Part shown: in pieces, positions 26,809 through 36,027 of the stretch
Numbering within the stretch: position 1 is the first letter of the stretch
How the letters are laid out: each line of letters starts with the position of its first letter
From: CAXMQZ01 sp963707075
GTDB lineage: Bacteria > Acidobacteriota > Thermoanaerobaculia > Multivoradales > JAHEKO01
Assembly: GCA_963707075.1 (NCBI GenBank)
Contig: CAVPOX010000006.1
Coordinates: forward strand, 1-64,000
Length of the DNA stretch: 64,000 bases
Direction: 5' to 3'
Position numbers and translations under genes: made by a program
The notes under the pieces: model-generated
What the model saw: the letters and a program-made list of their open reading frames with translations, nothing else
The model's database searches: none
Told to the model about the DNA's origin: nothing

Positions 26809-27129
26809 GGCCCCGCCAGATCAGAGAGTCGATCGAGGCCGCCGCCGTAGAGGTCACGGCGGTCTCGACGGTCGCCTGAGCGACTACCCCCACAGGTAGG
26901 TTAGAGTCCCACCCTAGCGGGTATTGCTGCCGTCACCTTGCGGGCAAAGACTGCGGTATCGGTGCACAGATGACCCTGACGGTGGAGGGGGCTGACAACA
27001 GGCTTTTGCACCCGCTGTTTCGAGCAGGAAGTGAGGTTTTGGCGCGGCTTGCCCGGCCAGAGTGTCGCCTTCGTGAGTTTCTCCGGAAGGCTCGGAAGGT
27101 GAGGAGACAACCATGAGAGGAGGGGGCAG
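26809..27129. other. Intergenic stretch upstream of the DUF1302 operon
   Basis: There is no gene I can support. It ends in a strong Shine-Dalgarno (GGAGGGGG) 7 bases before the ATG at 27130 and should hold the operon promoter; no clear -35/-10 pair was identified. Confidence 0.5.
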
Positions 27130-29052
27130 ATGAGTAGAAAGCCAAGGAATCGACTCTGCTCGGAAGGCGGGATCGTTGGCCTGGCCGTGTTCGCCATGGC
27201 GCTGAGCTCGCTGACGGCAACGCCGTCCGCTGCTATCGATTTTTCCAAGGGGGAGCTCAAGCTCCTCGTCGACACCACCCTGTCCTGGGGTGCCAACTGG
27301 CGTCTGGATGAGCGGGACCTCCGTATCATCGGCCTCCCCGAGGGGGGTACCGCCTACTCGGTCAACGGCGATGACGGCAACCTCAACTTCGACACCGGCC
27401 TGTTCAGCAACGCGCTCAAGGCGACGATCGATGTCGACATCGCGTACAAGAACGTCGGGGCCTTCCTGCGCGGCACGGGGTTCTACGACTTCGAGCTGGA
27501 AGGCGAAAACACGGCCCGAACGCCGATTCCAGAAGAAGGATTGGACTGGGTCGGTAGCCGCGCCGAGCTGCTCGACGCCTATGCCTGGTGGCAGTTCGAC
27601 GTGGGATCCCGGCGCGGCCAGCTGCGTGGCGGCTGGCAGGTCTTGAACTGGGGTGAGAGTACCTTCATTCCCGGCGGCATCAGCGTCGTCAATCCGGTCG
27701 ATGTGGCAGCGTTGCGGGTACCGGGAGCCGAGTTACGTGAGGCCTATCGACCGGTGGGGATCGCCTGGGGCTCGATCGATCTGACGCAGACCCTGTCGTT
27801 CGAGGGGTTCTACCAGTTCGATTGGGACGAGACGGTGATCGATCCACCCGGAACGTACTTCTCGACCAACGATTTCGCCGGCCGTGGCGGTACCCACGTC
27901 TTCCTGGCATTCGGTAGCGCGCCGGATACCGGCGAGTCGCCTTTCTTCGTCCAGCCCCCCCTGGATCGCCCCTTCCTGGGTGTGCCGCGGGCGGAGAACG
28001 AGGAGGCTTCGGACACTGGCCAATACGGGGCGGCACTGCGTTGGTTGTCCAACCTGGGAGAGACAGAGTTCGGGTTCTACTTCATGAACTATCACAGCCG
28101 TCTGCCGACGGTGAACGCCCGCACCGGCACGATCCAGGGTGCCCAGGCGGCCGCTGTGGCAGGACCGAGGGCTGCAGGAATCGTCTATCAGGCTTTGGGA
28201 GTGCCTCCGGGGGTGAGCCCGGAGGCGGATGCCGCGGCTGCGGCTGCCGGTCAGGCAGCCGCCACGGATGCCTACGCCGCGACGGCACGGTATTTCATCT
28301 CGTATCCCGAGGACATCAAGCTCTATGGTGTGAGCTTCAACTCCCAGATCGGCACCACCGGAATCGCCGTCCAGGGAGAGGTCTCCTACAAGCAGGATGC
28401 GCCGTTCCTGGTCGACGATGTGGAGCTGTTGTTCGCCGCCCTGTCGCCGATCTCCCCGGGGCTGGCGGCGACGAACCAGGTGGTGCCCGGTGGGGCGGGT
28501 TTCGACGAGATCATCCCGGGGTACCGGCTGCACGATGCGACGCAAGCGCAGTTCACCATGACCAAGGCCTTCGGCCCCATGCTGGGGGCCGATCAGGGAC
28601 TGCTCCTGTTCGAGCCGGCGGTCATCCACGTTTCGGGGATGCCGAGCAAGGACGAGCTGCGCTACGAAGGGCCGGGTACTTATACCAGCGGCAATCCGAT
28701 CCAGTCGGAACCGGGTGGAGCGCATGCCGGCAAGGAGTGGGAGCGGCCCGAGCACTTCGCCGATCCGACGTCGTGGGGTTATCGTCTGGTTGGACGCCTG
28801 ACCTACAACAACGTGATCAGTGCCTGGAACATGTCGCCGCGGTTTGCCTGGGGACAGGATGTGGACGGCGTGACTCCGGGTCCCGGCGGGCCCTTCATCG
28901 ATGGACGCTACGCGTTTACTCTCGGGATTGGCATGGACTATCTCGCCAAGTGGGGGGTCGATCTCAGCTGGACGACCTTCGGCGGTGCCGATCGCTACAA
29001 TCTCATCAACGACCGCGACTTCATCGGGGTCAATGTCAAATACTCGTTCTAG
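27130..29052 (+). CDS. DUF1302 family outer-membrane protein
   Basis: 640 residues. A signal peptide (VFAMALSSLTATPSAA) is followed by the DUF1302 opening LLVDTTLSWGANWRLDERD and the motif RGGWQVLNWGESTFIPGG near residue 165. Alternating strands follow, and the chain ends in an aromatic C-terminal residue (VNVKYSF), as beta-barrel proteins do. It heads an operon with DUF1329, a YCF48-type propeller and an MMPL-type RND protein. This gene set recurs in bacteria handling hydrophobic compounds; its barrel is presumed to form the outer-membrane component. Function not established. Confidence 0.87.
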   Translation: MSRKPRNRLCSEGGIVGLAVFAMALSSLTATPSAAIDFSKGELKLLVDTTLSWGANWRLDERDLRIIGLPEGGTAYSVNGDDGNLNFDTGLFSNALKATIDVDIAYKNVGAFLRGTGFYDFELEGENTARTPIPEEGLDWVGSRAELLDAYAWWQFDVGSRRGQLRGGWQVLNWGESTFIPGGISVVNPVDVAALRVPGAELREAYRPVGIAWGSIDLTQTLSFEGFYQFDWDETVIDPPGTYFSTNDFAGRGGTHVFLAFGSAPDTGESPFFVQPPLDRPFLGVPRAENEEASDTGQYGAALRWLSNLGETEFGFYFMNYHSRLPTVNARTGTIQGAQAAAVAGPRAAGIVYQALGVPPGVSPEADAAAAAAGQAAATDAYAATARYFISYPEDIKLYGVSFNSQIGTTGIAVQGEVSYKQDAPFLVDDVELLFAALSPISPGLAATNQVVPGGAGFDEIIPGYRLHDATQAQFTMTKAFGPMLGADQGLLLFEPAVIHVSGMPSKDELRYEGPGTYTSGNPIQSEPGGAHAGKEWERPEHFADPTSWGYRLVGRLTYNNVISAWNMSPRFAWGQDVDGVTPGPGGPFIDGRYAFTLGIGMDYLAKWGVDLSWTTFGGADRYNLINDRDFIGVNVKYSF

Positions 29053-29067
29053 GGGAAGGAAGACAAG

Positions 29068-30435
29068 ATGATGCATAGAAACTCGCGAATCCTCCTCTGT
29101 TGCGCGCTGGTGTGCCTTGTCGTTTCGATCGCTTCGCTCGAGGCGGAACTGTCTCCACAGGAGGTCGCTCGGCTCGGCGCAGATTTGACTCCTCTTGGGG
29201 CTGAGAAGGCGGGCAATGCCGAGGGCACGATCCCGGCCTGGGAGGGCGGAATCACCACGCCACCCGCTGGCTACGAACCCGGTATGCACCACCCCGACCC
29301 CTTCGCCGACGATGCGGTGATAGCGACGATCACGGCCGAGAACATGGCGGAGTATGCCGAAATGCTGACGCCTGGATACAAGGCGCTGCTCGAGGCCTAT
29401 CCCAGTTTCAAGATGAACCTCTACCCGACGCGACGCAGCGCTTCGTACCCGCAGCGGATCTACGACAAGACGAAAGAGATTGCGGGCACGGCGCAGTTGG
29501 TGGAGAACGGCCACGGCGTCACCGGGGCCATTAACGGGATTCCCTTTCCCATTCCGAAGGAGGGCGTCGAGGTCATCTGGAACCACCTCCTCCGATTCCG
29601 TGGTGGCATTGCTTCCCGGACGATCGCCCAGGCGGCTCCGACGCGCGGCGGCAGCTACACGCTGGTCCAGTTTTACGACGAGTTCTACTTGCTCTACAGC
29701 ATGGCGGGCATGACCGAAGCGGATCTCAACAACAAGATCCTCCTCTTCAAGCAAGAGGTTACCGCTCCGGCACGGCTCGCCGGTGGCATCCTGCTGGTAC
29801 ACGAGACCATGAACCAGGTCAAGGAGCATCGCTCGGCCTGGCTGTACAACCCAGGACAGCGCCGGGTCCGACGGGCCCCCAATGTGGCCTATGACAATCC
29901 GGGCACGGCCGCGGATGGCATGCGCACCTCGGACCAGTTCGACATGTTCAACGGCGCAGTCGATCGCTACGACTGGAAGCTCGTCGGCAAGCAGGAGATG
30001 ATCGTGCCTTACAACTCCTACAAGCTGCACAGCGACAAGGTCAAGGTGAAGGAAATCCTGACGCCACTCCACATCAATCCGGATCTGGTCCGCTACGAGC
30101 TGCACCGGGTGTGGGTGGTGGATGCCACGCTGAGAGATGGGGCACGGCACATCTACAAGCGGCGCACCTTCTACGTCGACGAGGACAGCTGGCAGATCGT
30201 GGCCATGGATCAGTACGACAATCGCGATCAGCTGTGGCGGGTCTCCGAGGGGCACGCCATCAACTACTACGAACTGCCCACCTACTGGACCACACTGGAG
30301 GTGCACATCGACCTGCAGGCGGGTCGCTATCTGGCGATCGGGCTCGACAACGAGAATCCGGTGTACAAATTCGGTATCGACCGGACGATGGAGGATTACA
30401 CTCCAGCCGCCCTGCGCCGCTCGGGCGTCCGTTAG
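29068..30435 (+). CDS. DUF1329 family periplasmic protein (LolA/LolB-like fold)
   Basis: 455 residues from an ATG 15 bases after the DUF1302 stop, with GGAAGGAAG upstream. Signal peptide ALVCLVVSIASLEAE; then the family N-terminus LGADLTPLGAEKAGNAEGTI and PAWEGGI, RRSASYPQRIYDKT, and the C-terminal YKRRTFYVDEDSWQIVAMDQ and WTTLEVHIDLQAGRYLAIGL. The domain is related in fold to lipoprotein or lipid carriers, which suits shuttling a hydrophobic ligand between the RND pump and the outer-membrane barrel; that step is inference. Confidence 0.87.
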   Translation: MMHRNSRILLCCALVCLVVSIASLEAELSPQEVARLGADLTPLGAEKAGNAEGTIPAWEGGITTPPAGYEPGMHHPDPFADDAVIATITAENMAEYAEMLTPGYKALLEAYPSFKMNLYPTRRSASYPQRIYDKTKEIAGTAQLVENGHGVTGAINGIPFPIPKEGVEVIWNHLLRFRGGIASRTIAQAAPTRGGSYTLVQFYDEFYLLYSMAGMTEADLNNKILLFKQEVTAPARLAGGILLVHETMNQVKEHRSAWLYNPGQRRVRRAPNVAYDNPGTAADGMRTSDQFDMFNGAVDRYDWKLVGKQEMIVPYNSYKLHSDKVKVKEILTPLHINPDLVRYELHRVWVVDATLRDGARHIYKRRTFYVDEDSWQIVAMDQYDNRDQLWRVSEGHAINYYELPTYWTTLEVHIDLQAGRYLAIGLDNENPVYKFGIDRTMEDYTPAALRRSGVR

Positions 30436-30436
30436 G

Positions 30437-31450
30437 ATGGCGAGCGACTCGATCCGTCACTCTGCCGCGTGGCATGCCAGGCTCGGTACCGCTGGCCTGG
30501 CGTGCCTGTGGCTGATCGCCTCGCTCTTTTTGGGTCTTCCCAAGAGCAGCCTCGCTCAGGAAGAGTCCGGGCCGGAGCCCGCCCTGCAGGCCCGGCTGGC
30601 TGGCAAGTCCCTGCTGCTCGACGCCTTTGCGGTGGATGGCGCCTTTGTGGCGGTCGGCGGCCGGGGACATATTCTGCTTTCGACCGACGGTGGCGACTCG
30701 TGGCGGCAAGCGGAAGTGCCGACCCGCCGCACCCTGACCGCTGTCTTCTTTCACGACCGCAGTCTGGGCTGGGTCGTTGGCCACGACGCGGCGATCCTGC
30801 GCACGACGGATGGGGGTAACTCGTGGGAGCTCGTCAACTGGGCCCCGGAGGAGGAGAGCCCGCTGTTCGACGTCTGGTTCTCGGATGCCGATCACGGTTT
30901 CGCCGTGGGTGCCTACGGCAGCTTCTATCGCACCACAGACGGCGGTTCCAGTTGGCTCCTGGAGCCCATCAGCGAGTGGGATTTTCATCTGCATCACATC
31001 GCCCGAGCGGCCGATGGACGTCTGTATATCGCAGCCGAGGCAGGGATGATCTATCGCTCCGACGACGATGGGGACTCGTGGATCGAGCTCCCCTCACCCT
31101 ACGAGGGCTCGTTCTTCGGCAGCCTGCCTCTGAACGGGGACACTGTCCTTGTCTTTGGCCTCCAGGGCCACCTGTACCGGTCCGAGGATGCTGGCGAGAC
31201 ATGGGCGGCGATTGAAACGGACACGACGGTGATGCTCACCGACGGGATCCGCCTGGCGGATGGCAGGATCCTCATCGGCGGCCTTGGCGGTACCCTGCTG
31301 GTCTCGTCCGACGGGGGAGCGAGATTCGATCCCTTGCCGCAGCCAGATCGACGGGGGATCGTCGCGATCGTCGAAGGCGAAGGGGGAGATCTGCTGATGG
31401 TCGGCGAGTTTGGCGTCAGGATTGTCGGGAAGGACGTGCTGGCGCGATGA
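30437..31450 (+). CDS. YCF48/BNR-type beta-propeller protein, exported
   Basis: 337 residues from the ATG one base after the DUF1329 stop. A signal segment (LACLWLIASLFLGLPKSSLA) is followed by YCF48/BNR repeats: HILLSTDGGDSWRQ, AILRTTDGGNSWE, SFYRTTDGGSSW, MIYRSDDDGDSW, HLYRSEDAGETW and a last degenerate SSDGGARF. The blades build a periplasmic propeller, probably a scaffold for the DUF1302-DUF1329-RND assembly. It overlaps the RND gene by 4 bases (ATGA). Confidence 0.87.
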   Translation: MASDSIRHSAAWHARLGTAGLACLWLIASLFLGLPKSSLAQEESGPEPALQARLAGKSLLLDAFAVDGAFVAVGGRGHILLSTDGGDSWRQAEVPTRRTLTAVFFHDRSLGWVVGHDAAILRTTDGGNSWELVNWAPEEESPLFDVWFSDADHGFAVGAYGSFYRTTDGGSSWLLEPISEWDFHLHHIARAADGRLYIAAEAGMIYRSDDDGDSWIELPSPYEGSFFGSLPLNGDTVLVFGLQGHLYRSEDAGETWAAIETDTTVMLTDGIRLADGRILIGGLGGTLLVSSDGGARFDPLPQPDRRGIVAIVEGEGGDLLMVGEFGVRIVGKDVLAR

Positions 31451-33756
31451 TCGAGCGGCTCCAGAATCTCGTGTTCGGCCACCGTCGCCTGGTGTTGGTG
31501 TTCTTCCTGCTGGTGACGCTCTTCATGGCCTACAGTGCCTCTCACCTGCGGATCGACGCCGGGTTCGCCAAACTGTTGCCGCTCGAGCACGAGTACATGA
31601 AGACCTATGTCGAGTACCGGGACGCCTTTGGCGGGGCGAACCGGGTGGTCATCGCGATCCGCGCACGCGAGGGAGACATTTTCACGCCGAAGTTCTTCGA
31701 GGTGCTGCAGCAGGTCACCGACGACGTCTTCTTCATCCCGGGAGTGGACCGCACCCGGGTGATGTCGCTGTTTACTCCGAATGTTCGCTTTACCGAAGTG
31801 GTGGAGGACGGTATCTCGGGCGGCAACGTCATCCCCGCGGACTTCGAGCCGACCGCGGAGGGTTTGGCGAAAGTTCGGGAGAACCTCCTCAAGTCGGCCT
31901 ACGTCGGGCGCCTGGTGGCCAATGATTTCAGTTCCGCCCTGGTCGTTGCCTCGCTCCTCGAGGTCGATCCGACGACGGGCGAGAGACTCGACTACCTGGA
32001 CGTCGCCGGGCAACTCGAGGAGGTGCGTCAGAAGTACAGCAATCACGACCTCGGAGTGGAGTACGACTATCACATCATCGGTTTCGCCAAGGTTATCGGC
32101 GACATCGCCTCCGGTGCGGTACGGGTCGTGCTGTTCTTCCTCATTGCCTTCGTGATCACCACGTTCTTCGTCTATCTCTACTCGCAGAGCGCCAAGCTCA
32201 CGGCCATTGTCGTCGGCTGCTCGCTTGTCGCGGTGATCTGGCAGCTGGGAGGGTTGACCCTGCTCGGATTCGGTATCGACCCCATGTCGATCCTGGTGCC
32301 CTTCCTGATCTTCGCCATCGGGGTCAGTCACGGCGTGCAGATGGTCAGCGCCTTTCGTGCCGAGGTCTACGACGGTGCGCACAGCCTGGAAGCTGCCAGG
32401 AAAGGCTTCCGTCGCTTGATCATTCCGGGCAGCATCGCGTTGCTCAGCGACACCATCGGCTTCATCACCATCATGATGATCAGGATCCGGATGATTCAGG
32501 AGATGGCGATCACCGCCAGCCTGGGCGTCGCCGTGATCATTCTCACCGACCTGCTCCTGGTGCCCGTGCTGCTGTCCTACGTCAAACTGGACGAGCGGTA
32601 TGAGGAAAAGCTTCGCTCACGTGCCAAGAGACTGGATCACTTGTGGGCCGCCCTGGGTCGAGTGACCACGCGACGCAATGCAGCGATCATCGTGCTGGTG
32701 GCCGCGGCGCTGTTCGCTGTCGGGGGCTGGAAGGCGACCCAGATCAAGATCGGCGATCTGCATCCCGGGGTGCCCGAGCTGCGGGCCGACTCGCAGTACA
32801 ACATCGATACCGAGGTCATTACGAACCTGTTTTCGATCGGCGTCGACGTCATCACGGTGATCATCGAGTCGGAACCGGAAGCCTGTACCCGGCACGACAT
32901 CATGACGACGATCGATCGATTCGAGTGGTACCTTCAGAACGTGCCTGGCGTGCAGTCGGTGTTGGGTATCGGCGGGGTGGCGAAGATCATCAATGCGGGC
33001 TGGAACGAGGGGAGCCTCAAGTGGCGGGAGTTACCGCGCAATCCCTCGACCATGGCCCAAGCGGTCACCTACATCGACACCAGCACCGGTCTGCTCAACT
33101 CCGATTGCAGTGTCATGCCGGTCTACGTCTATTCCCAGGATCACAAGGCCGAGACGATCGATCGGATCGTCAGGGCGGTCAAGGAGTTCCGCAAGGAGCA
33201 CGGTTCGGACGAGCTTCGTTTTCGACTCGCTACGGGCAACGTCGGCGTGATGGCTGCAACCAACGAGACGGTGTCGGCGGCGCAGTTCCCCATGTTGATG
33301 TGGATCTTCGCTGCCATTATCGTCCTCTGCCTGGTGACCTTCCGGTCGTTGCGCGCGACCCTGTGCATCGTCATCCCCCTGGCACTGGTTTCAATACTGG
33401 CTTACGCCCTGATGACTCTGCTCGAGATCGGCCTGAAGATCTCGACCCTGCCGGTTGTCGCACTCGGCGTGGGAATCGGTGTCGACTATGGGATCTACAT
33501 CTACGCCCGCCTGCGCAGCATCATGGCCGAGGGCGAAGGACTGCAGGAAGCCTACCGGGATACGCTGAAGCTCACCGGCAGCGGCGTCCTCTTCACCGGA
33601 TTCACCCTGGCGGTCGGTGTTGCGACGTGGATCTTCTCGCCGCTCAAGTTCCAGGCCGACATGGGCATCCTGCTCACCTTCATGTTCCTGGTCAACATGC
33701 TCGGCGCCATCGTCCTGCTGCCGGCACTGGCGTACTGGTTGCACCCGAAGGCTTGA
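31447..33756 (+). CDS. MMPL-family RND transporter
   Basis: 769 residues with an N-terminal membrane helix (LVFFLLVTLFMAYSA), a periplasmic loop (RIDAGFAKLLPLEHEYMKTY), five clustered helices at about 220-390 (sterol-sensing-like VLFFLIAFVITTFFVYLYS, SILVPFLIFAIGVSHGVQM), a second loop, then five more helices at about 615-765 (LPVVALGVGIGVDYGIYIYA). Size and layout match hydrophobe-exporting MMPL/HAE3-like proteins rather than drug pumps with about 1000 residues. It has no HlyD-type adaptor, and is encoded with DUF1329 and DUF1302 in place of adaptor and TolC. Confidence 0.88.
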   Translation: MIERLQNLVFGHRRLVLVFFLLVTLFMAYSASHLRIDAGFAKLLPLEHEYMKTYVEYRDAFGGANRVVIAIRAREGDIFTPKFFEVLQQVTDDVFFIPGVDRTRVMSLFTPNVRFTEVVEDGISGGNVIPADFEPTAEGLAKVRENLLKSAYVGRLVANDFSSALVVASLLEVDPTTGERLDYLDVAGQLEEVRQKYSNHDLGVEYDYHIIGFAKVIGDIASGAVRVVLFFLIAFVITTFFVYLYSQSAKLTAIVVGCSLVAVIWQLGGLTLLGFGIDPMSILVPFLIFAIGVSHGVQMVSAFRAEVYDGAHSLEAARKGFRRLIIPGSIALLSDTIGFITIMMIRIRMIQEMAITASLGVAVIILTDLLLVPVLLSYVKLDERYEEKLRSRAKRLDHLWAALGRVTTRRNAAIIVLVAAALFAVGGWKATQIKIGDLHPGVPELRADSQYNIDTEVITNLFSIGVDVITVIIESEPEACTRHDIMTTIDRFEWYLQNVPGVQSVLGIGGVAKIINAGWNEGSLKWRELPRNPSTMAQAVTYIDTSTGLLNSDCSVMPVYVYSQDHKAETIDRIVRAVKEFRKEHGSDELRFRLATGNVGVMAATNETVSAAQFPMLMWIFAAIIVLCLVTFRSLRATLCIVIPLALVSILAYALMTLLEIGLKISTLPVVALGVGIGVDYGIYIYARLRSIMAEGEGLQEAYRDTLKLTGSGVLFTGFTLAVGVATWIFSPLKFQADMGILLTFMFLVNMLGAIVLLPALAYWLHPKA

Positions 33757-34020
33757 TCCGCTCGGTTTTGTTGACGCGGCTTCCCACGTTGGAGTCGTCC
33801 GTGCTTTTGGCATCCCTGGCCGGAGGCCATTCGGCGGCCTCGACCAGCCTGGTTAGAAGGCAGGAAGCCAGGAGAGCCAGGCAGCTGAGCCCCAACTCGA
33901 GGGTGGTCTCGAAGGGCATCGCCTCCCAGGCCAGGCCTGCCAACGATCCCTCATGAGGCCCCGCCGGCCCGCACGGGCGGTGTCCGGCTGTTCGATAATT
34001 CGCCATACTACAGAGTGCAG

Positions 34021-35994
34021 ATGGAGACCATCGATTTTCTGTCCCAAACGGTGACGATCCTGGCGGTGGCCGTGGTGGTCGTGGCGATCTCCTACCGCTT
34101 GCGGATGCCACCCGTGGTTGGATTCCTCTTGAGCGGGATGTTGATCGGCCCGTCGGGCCTGGCCCTGGTGGCCGATCCAGCCCAGGTGGAAGTCTTCGCC
34201 GAAGTGGGGGTGGCCCTGCTGCTCTTTGTCATCGGTCTCCAGCTGAAACCGTCCGAGATGAAGGATCTCGGACGGAGCTTCCTGGTGGGTGGCACGCTGC
34301 AATGGCTGCTGACGACAGGCCTCACCGTAGCTGTGGTCATGCCGTTGGGTCTGTCCCTCGCCAATGCCATCTTTATCGGCTTCGTGGTCAGCCTGTCGAG
34401 CACGGCGGTGGTGTTGAAGGAGTACCAGGAGCGGCGCGAGACGACGACGCCACAGGGCAGGGTGGTGTTGGGCGTCCTGCTTTTCCAGGATCTGCTCATC
34501 GTGCCGATGATCGCCTTGACACCCATTCTGGCCGGCTCGATCAGCGCTTCGGTGTCGGGCCTCGTTTTGCGCTTCGGCGGTGGCCTGGTGGCGGTAGCCA
34601 TCGTCTTCTTTCTCAGCCGGGTCGTGATAGCGCGGCTGACGCGGCTGGTGGCCGAAACACGCATCCGCGAGCTCTTCGTGCTCGGTTCCCTGACTCTCTG
34701 CCTGGCCATGGCATGGTTTACGGCGCGACTGGACTTCTCATTCGCTCTGGGTGCCTTTCTCGCCGGTCTCCTGGTGGCCGAAACCGACTATAGCCATCAG
34801 GTGACCGCCGATATCGGCCCCTTCCGTGATGTCTTCGCCAGCATCTTCTTTGTTTCGATCGGCATGCTGGTCGATGTGCCCTTTGCCCTGTCGCGCCTGC
34901 CCGTCCTGATCGGTCTCACTGCGGCGCTGGTGCTTGGCAAGGCCCTGATGGCCACGATGGCACTCAAGCTGGCCGGGTTTGCCACCCGGGTTGCCGTCAT
35001 CTGCGGTATCAGTATCAGCCAGATTGGTGAGTTCTCCTTCGTGTTGATGGAGGTTGGCCGTGAACATGGCTTGTTGCAGGGAGGAAGATTCCAGGTGTTG
35101 CTGTTGGCGGCGGTGCTGACGGTAGCGCTGACCCCTCTCCTGATACGCAAGGCACCGGCTCTGGGGGTGGGAGTGACAGCAAAAAGAGAGTCGCCCCAGC
35201 TCCGGCAGGAGGAAGCGGAGTCGTCCGCGCCGGCTGGCGGGCACGTCATCGTCGGCGGCTACGGCATGGGTGGCAGACTGCTCACCCGGGTGCTCGGCGT
35301 GACCCAGATACCGAGCCTGGTCGTCGAGCTCGATCCGGACACGGTGCAGCGGGCGCGTCAGGAAGGAGCGCGCGTGCTCTTCGGCGACGTGGCGACCAGG
35401 GAGATCCTGGAGCGCGCCGGCATCGGGCAGGCCAGGATCGTGGTGTTCGCGATTTCGGATTTCGCCACAGTCTTGCGCAGCATTCGGACGGCGCGCGAGC
35501 TGTCGCCGGGAATCGAGATCGTGGTCCGCACGCGCAGGTTCTCAGAGATCGATGCCCTGCGCCAGGCGGGTGCTGATCAGGTCGTGGCGGAGGAGTTCGA
35601 GTCGGCAATCGAGATCTTTACCCAGGTCCTGGAGGCCTACCACGTGCCGCGCAACATCATTCGGGCCGAGACGCGGTTGCTGCGTGGGGAGTCCTACCGC
35701 ATGTTGCGCAGCGCCCCTCTGGGCGAGGTTCCACAGGCCGTCCTGGCCGCCCTCGAGGCAGGGACAACCGATATCTATCGGATTGCCCCGGGGGGAGTGG
35801 CTGCCGGAAGGACGCTGCGTGATCTCGATCTGCGCCGGCGAACAGGGTCGAGCGTGATCGCCGTGGTTCGCGGAGAGAAATCCCAGGCGAACCCGGAAGC
35901 CGATGTGAAGCTCGAGGTGGGCGATTGCCTGGTGTTGGTTGGCAGCCACGAGGAAGTGGACGACGCGTTCCAGTTTTTGGATGGTGGGGAGTAG
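34021..35994 (+). CDS. CPA2-family cation/proton antiporter with TrkA-N and TrkA-C domains
   Basis: 657 residues from the ATG at 34021; a GTG two codons upstream is also possible. Twelve or so membrane helices cover 1-385, with the CPA2 start (YRLRMPPVVGFLLSGMLIGP), STAVVLKEYQERRE and an ion-site region ALGAFLAGLLVAETDY. A NAD-binding RCK_N domain follows (HVIVGGYGMGGRLLTRVL near 403) and a RCK_C domain at about 555-650. It resembles KefB/RosB antiporters exchanging K+ or Na+ for H+. The 33757-34020 gap contains a small GAGGCC/GGCCTC hairpin (33824-33842) that may end the MMPL operon. Confidence 0.9.
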   Translation: METIDFLSQTVTILAVAVVVVAISYRLRMPPVVGFLLSGMLIGPSGLALVADPAQVEVFAEVGVALLLFVIGLQLKPSEMKDLGRSFLVGGTLQWLLTTGLTVAVVMPLGLSLANAIFIGFVVSLSSTAVVLKEYQERRETTTPQGRVVLGVLLFQDLLIVPMIALTPILAGSISASVSGLVLRFGGGLVAVAIVFFLSRVVIARLTRLVAETRIRELFVLGSLTLCLAMAWFTARLDFSFALGAFLAGLLVAETDYSHQVTADIGPFRDVFASIFFVSIGMLVDVPFALSRLPVLIGLTAALVLGKALMATMALKLAGFATRVAVICGISISQIGEFSFVLMEVGREHGLLQGGRFQVLLLAAVLTVALTPLLIRKAPALGVGVTAKRESPQLRQEEAESSAPAGGHVIVGGYGMGGRLLTRVLGVTQIPSLVVELDPDTVQRARQEGARVLFGDVATREILERAGIGQARIVVFAISDFATVLRSIRTARELSPGIEIVVRTRRFSEIDALRQAGADQVVAEEFESAIEIFTQVLEAYHVPRNIIRAETRLLRGESYRMLRSAPLGEVPQAVLAALEAGTTDIYRIAPGGVAAGRTLRDLDLRRRTGSSVIAVVRGEKSQANPEADVKLEVGDCLVLVGSHEEVDDAFQFLDGGE

Positions 35995-36027
35995 GATAGG
36001 CGTGACCCTCGCCGGGAAGGTGAAGCC

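Noticed and set aside
27733..30306. 857-codon minus-strand frame across the DUF1302 and DUF1329 genes
   Set aside because: It crosses two well-supported genes and their intergenic gap and has no recognisable domain; codon-bias shadow.
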